From Hydractinia symbiolongicarpus (lineage: Eukaryota > Cnidaria > Hydrozoa > Anthoathecata > Hydractiniidae): a stretch of DNA of 64,000 bases. Positions 62,201-64,000 of the stretch are shown in pieces. Position numbers and translations under genes: made by a program. The notes below the pieces were generated by a model, which saw nothing but the letters and a program-made list of their open reading frames with translations, made no database searches and was not told where the DNA came from. The stretch covers positions 34,726,501 through 34,790,500 of the forward strand of contig NC_079879.1 of NCBI RefSeq assembly GCF_029227915.1, in the 5' to 3' direction. How positions within the stretch are numbered: position 1 is the stretch's first letter; each line of letters begins with the position of its first letter.

Positions 62201-62716
62201 GCCTGTCACAGTTTGCGGAATATGTGTCATATTAAGGCTCTACAGGGCGTTCCATGGCAAATCACACGATTAATTGTGGCTTAATCGGCGATTGATAAGC
62301 CGGGTGGCCCGGCTAGTATATAATATTCCAACATCACGCATATCTTTTATGCATCATATATGTTATCAAATAATCGCATATATATAAGTCGTTGAATATT
62401 GCAACATATACGTGATGATATATTAAAACTTTGGATTTTTAAGATTTGAAAAAGATGCAGTAAATCCTTATCAGAGCGCTATTGTTAAAGCTTAGTATTT
62501 TTGTTGAACATATTAGGACAACTAATAATTAAAACTACCTGTCATTACACGATATATGGTACAATATTGTAATACGAAAAAAAACGTACCCGTTATCTGA
62601 GACAATTCGAACATGATAAGTAGAATCATCGTCTCTTTGTAGTTCCTGAAATTTCACGCAAGAGTTCTTTGATATAGAATTCATTATGTCTTTAACCATC
62701 ACTTTTTCTTTTTCCT
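41188..62716 (-). CDS. Astacin-TSP1-MAM secreted metalloprotease, gene 2 (5' end outside window)
   Basis: Joined exons 62716-62590, 55202-54997, 54344-54129, 53968-53627, 52153-52013, 42986-42700, 41289-41188: 1421 nt, entering mid-codon and encoding 472 further residues. Domain order and every exon phase match gene 1, so it is a tandem paralogue. The zinc site reads HELFHVLGFEHE and the Met-turn SLMHY, and all MAM cysteines visible in the first MAM exon are kept. The signal-peptide exon is not in the window and must lie above 64000. Intron 2 (7.4 kb against 0.7 kb in gene 1) and intron 6 (9.0 kb against 4.0 kb) are swollen by transposons. The open frame suggests an active gene, with one weak donor after exon 5. 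Confidence 0.87.
42700..42986 (-). CDS. Gene 2 exon 7: central MAM domain
   Basis: 287 nt between TTTTTAG and GTGATT. It contains SGFFMKAVDVSGGK, CMTFWYYMTGSE and NDWWLPGQINFDC, one codon longer than in gene 1. Confidence 0.9.
42987..45970. other. Gene 2 intron 6, part before the gypsy insert
   Basis: Apart from the inverted repeat at 43959 no element was recognised. The segment 45.79-45.88 kb aligns with gene 1 intron 6 at 13.09-13.17 kb. The ORF at 45328-45534 has no known relative. Confidence 0.5.
43959..44035. repeat. Perfect 37-bp inverted repeat, 3-nt loop
   Basis: Arms 43959-43995 and 43999-44035 are exact complements around aag. In gene 2 intron 6. Confidence 0.95.
45972..51070 (+). 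mobile_element. Degenerate Ty3/gypsy LTR retrotransposon
   Basis: Lies in gene 2 intron 6, opposite in strand to the gene. In order on the plus strand: gag-like ETFRAFSDRVQGKAEVCGF (46550-46630); RT N-terminus ALGVIGGVSLSEPVEWFHRM (48200-48260) and later RT fragments with RRAP-GFLP and AIPAEFE; RNase H DNEPLLKFFGNRTLDEIPNT (49178-49237); integrase zinc region with GMTEDIK, then ELWRDTW-TKKELRERF and GHHPPKWDLSGTVVE near the C-terminus. Stops and frameshifts are everywhere. Related stretches tgaaacattyatt...aatgattt at 46028-46085 and 51003-51058 are probable LTR remnants; a left end may be tgttgtaggataatgggct at 45972. Confidence 0.8.
49937..49953. repeat. Run of 17 G
   Basis: A pure G homopolymer inside the gypsy integrase region. 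Length is error-prone in sequencing. Confidence 0.85.
51071..52012. other. Gene 2 intron 6, part after the gypsy insert
   Basis: From about 51.30 kb it aligns with gene 1 near 13.53 kb (shared gccacatttaaaatcatt). This shows the intron framework is common to both genes. Confidence 0.6.
52013..52153 (-). CDS. Gene 2 exon 6: N-terminal part of MAM domain
   Basis: 141 nt between TTTACAG and GTAAGT. It reads EDCTFENGTCGWNDKST and GPLFDHTTMG, keeping the cysteine pair expected of MAM domains. Confidence 0.9.
52290..52385. repeat. Remnant of the AAGCGCC MITE, shared by both genes
   Basis: ctcgaataagcgcc and ggggcgcttattt are the ends of a deleted inverted-repeat element. Gene 1 has the matching, more decayed stretch at 14868-14940, so this insertion predates the duplication. 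Confidence 0.55.
53627..53968 (-). CDS. Gene 2 exon 5: two TSP1-like modules
   Basis: 342 nt, begins after CTTACAG with SNNTPISAWTKWGPC and contains the second repeat TWNRWSTWSNC. The donor reads GTCGGC where gene 1 has GTCAGT, so it lacks both the A at +4 and G at +5 preferences. Phase still fits exon 6. Confidence 0.85.
54129..54344 (-). CDS. Gene 2 exon 4: astacin Met-turn
   Basis: 216 nt between ATTTAG and GTATGA. It contains YEYNSLMHYSAY and DYFKLNLLYDC. Same length and phases as gene 1 exon 4. Confidence 0.92.
54997..55202 (-). CDS. Gene 2 exon 3: astacin zinc-binding active site
   Basis: 206 nt between TTTTTAG and GTACGT. It contains CSSDHVGRG, DACLYPGTIA, then HELFHVLGFEHE and RPDRDRYV. 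The extra two codons relative to gene 1 fall before FQKVSLQRD. GTIAHEL is closer to the family consensus than WVIAHEL of gene 1. Confidence 0.92.
55328..55785. mobile_element. Inverted-repeat MITE with AAGCGCCC subrepeats
   Basis: In gene 2 intron 2. Left end gtaaagcttt...cgattaagcgcc, right end the complement gcgcttaatcgaagctttac. Inside, units like ctcgaataagcgcccaccctaga recur near both ends in opposite directions. No coding capacity. Confidence 0.75.
56796..57205 (+). mobile_element. Truncated second copy of the hAT-like element
   Basis: Starts caggggcagatctagg and follows 806-1220 through aggcatttgcctaagcctaattttgtg, cgatttcga and cgtccgtggg blocks. The right terminal repeat is not found. 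In gene 2 intron 2. Confidence 0.65.
57206..58630. other. Gene 2 intron 2, unclassified
   Basis: A minus-strand ORF of 81 codons at 58481-58236 (MCPRKKSCDISEIN, a basic WKQHYLRLVKKQQKLHRR stretch, DYCDPLDEI) could be a transposase fragment, but I do not recognise it. A locally G/C-rich gcgcacggagcgtagcgg patch is at 58120-58140. Confidence 0.3.
58631..58820. repeat. Degenerate GCTAGCATAAAA tandem array
   Basis: About eight spaced units of gctagcataaaa(tt/ct), 20-35 bp apart, several followed by acatag or actgag. Similar gctagcta-rich sequence occurs at 39260-39390. Confidence 0.7.
59630..60360 (+). mobile_element. Dispersed repeat, CTAGT-hairpin family (copy 2, end lost)
   Basis: Contains aacaacaggctgttt, aaccgaagttgca and the tail gccaggtaacac...ttacttgtggctt found in copy 1, but the terminal hairpin is missing. 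An internal second ggataacaacagggtgttta at 59883 suggests a partial duplication. Confidence 0.5.
60411..60480 (+). tRNA. tRNA-like sequence with shortened anticodon arm (pseudo-tRNA or SINE head)
   Basis: The acceptor gccctgc pairs with acagggc (one mismatch at the inner pair), the D arm is gtc...gac with GG in the loop, and T stem ccagg/cctgg closes around ttcaaat. The B box ggttcaaatcc fits RNA polymerase III. The anticodon arm is ctcat-gcaa-atgag: a 4-nt loop instead of 7, making the whole 70 nt. It cannot work as a normal tRNA. Confidence 0.55.
60769..60967. repeat. TGCC-rich low-complexity tract
   Basis: About 200 bp of irregular (t/c)tgcc units such as ccttgccgt, gccttgcct and ctgcctttgcc. 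Much higher in C than the surroundings. The overlapping ORFs there are by-products of the repeat. Confidence 0.85.
62040..62325 (+). mobile_element. Dispersed repeat, CTAGT-hairpin family (copy 3)
   Basis: Has gctgcacagggtaaatacgggct, aatcgaagttgcaata and ends gccgggtggcccggctagt; the gccggg-tgg-cccggc palindrome precedes CTAGT as in copy 1. It lies about 265 bp from gene 2 exon 2. Confidence 0.5.
62590..62716 (-). CDS. Gene 2 exon 2: astacin domain, first conserved cysteine
   Basis: 127 nt between TTTTAG and GTACGT. It reads EKEKVMVKDIMNSISK, then NSCVKF and YHVRIVSDN. It starts two bases into a codon, exactly like exon 2 of gene 1, so an exon corresponding to 31019-30842 is expected upstream of 64000. 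Confidence 0.86.
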
Positions 62717-64000
62717 CTAAAATAAATTTATTTTATTCACGCTATTGTGCGATGCTTGTAGTTTTACGACCTTCGACTGTTTATTTTCGACAATATTTTT
62801 TTCTAATTGAGGTATAGGCGAGACATTTCATGACATTTCCTATGCAGGTGAAGTGGAAAATTTTATTTCCACTAGTTAATCAAAATTTGGATATAAACTG
62901 GTTGTAACTACTTAGAAACATTTGAAAAAAAACTAAATTTTTATAATCCATAATCTTATGGGAACGAAATTTACCCTATTCTCAGTAAAACAGTGCTGTA
63001 AACTCTTTTTTAGTGCTTTATCACCTTTGGTAAAGGAAATTAAGTTCTCGTAAAATCAAGTCAGAGAAAACACATTTAGACAATTCTAACAATTGCAACG
63101 CATTAGTATACTTTTACAACTAGCTGTGAACTTACAATCATAAAGCCTCTTGTTTTTTCTTTGTAACTGAAATATGGTTAATATTTTCTTCAAAATAATA
63201 CGCCGTATATACAATCGCTGAAAGAGGCAATGCTGGTAAAAACATAATTGCCCAAAATATTATTACATTTTATTATATCTCTATGTTAAAGCTCATTTAT
63301 ATTTTGCTAAAGGGACCGTGTAACCTTAATATAAAGATTATGCTCATATTTTGACATTTTTAACAACTTTTTGTATTTCTACTTTCATATTGTTTTAATA
63401 AACTATTTTATCTTTCATATCTTGCAGTGCTTTCTCAATGTGGACTTTTATCATTTAAGTAACATAAATTAGCGCTTATCCGGCTTTTCGTGCTTTTTTA
63501 TTGAGCTTTCATGAAGAAATCATTTTCTAATAAAAAATTGTTTATAAGAAATTGGGTATTAAAAGGGCGTAGTCTGAATGATGGGAAATTTTTTTGAGGT
63601 CCTTATTTTATTGTAAAAACTGAAGGATATAGATAAAAAATTTCCATCCTGAAAATTTTATTGAAAAATGAAGATCGAAACATGTTTAATTGTTTTTCTG
63701 AGTAGAGTGGAATAAGAAGGAAGTAAACTCAAATTGAAAACAAAATTGACAAGTAAGTTGACTAAGGGAAACAATGAGGGAAATAATGAGGGAGACCAGT
63801 AGAATGCAAAAATGTTTAGCTGTGTTTTTATGCATTTCTAATGCTTTTTGTAAATATATCAAAAAAGCTCAGACTATAAAAAATCGATCAAAGTTTCTGT
63901 GCTTCACTATGTGAATTAAACGTTTAAGCTTACGTTATAACTATTAAAATAAATAATAAACTTTCTCAAATCAGGCTTCTTTGCAACACCTCATCGATCT
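62717..64000. other. Gene 2 intron 1, first part
   Basis: Aligns along its length with 20730-21690 of gene 1 intron 1, including ctttcatrtcttgcagtgctt and the tgtgaattaaac block. The missing exon 1 must lie beyond the window. Confidence 0.7.

Overview
This is AT-rich eukaryotic, almost certainly metazoan, nuclear DNA. It has intron-split genes with GT/AG junctions, dense repeats and many decayed transposons. The protein families (astacin with TSP1 and MAM domains, a Polinton gene set of the kind common in cnidarian genomes, Penelope-like, BEL/Pao, Ty3/gypsy and Helitron remnants) fit a cnidarian, perhaps a hydrozoan. That placement is inference from family knowledge, not a search.

The host content is two tandem genes on the minus strand for secreted astacin metalloproteases. 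Gene 1 can be assembled from signal peptide to stop: eight exons from 31019 down to 8118, 533 residues, with all seven junctions in matching phase. The order is signal peptide, short propeptide, astacin catalytic domain, two TSP1-like modules, MAM domain. Gene 2 runs from 62716 to 41188. It has the same exons 2 to 8 with the same phases, and its first exon must lie beyond 64000. The introns and the 3' flank also align between copies, so a large segment (unit boundary near 7.25 kb / 36.96 kb) was duplicated. Because the copies share an intron framework, later insertions show up as sequence present in one copy and absent in the other.

Layout: 1-8 kb, flank with a (TA)n tract, a hAT-like non-autonomous element, a perfect 54-bp palindrome and a BEL/Pao remnant. 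8.1-31.0 kb, gene 1, whose introns hold a Helitron protein remnant between inverted repeats, a LINE fragment, a MITE-like insert and, in intron 1, a decayed Polinton/Maverick at about 22.5-29.6 kb. 31-41 kb, inter-gene region with a Penelope-like element (RT plus GIY-YIG) and a ~3.2-kb insertion in the 3' flank of gene 2. 41.2-64 kb, gene 2, with a degenerate Ty3/gypsy element in intron 6 and several small elements in intron 2 (an inverted-repeat MITE, a second hAT-like end, candidate Helitron ends, a tRNA-like sequence, low-complexity tracts).

The Polinton is the densest block. On the plus strand it has a proline-rich ORF, a broken major-capsid-like gene, a small hypothetical and a broken integrase. 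On the minus strand it has the C-terminal end of protein-primed DNA polymerase B, a largely intact 237-aa ORF, a small membrane protein, a CxxC protein, a packaging-ATPase remnant and a Bro/MSV199-like protein. Three of its ORF starts are preceded by a TATATAATAAA-like box. Nothing in the window looks bacterial.
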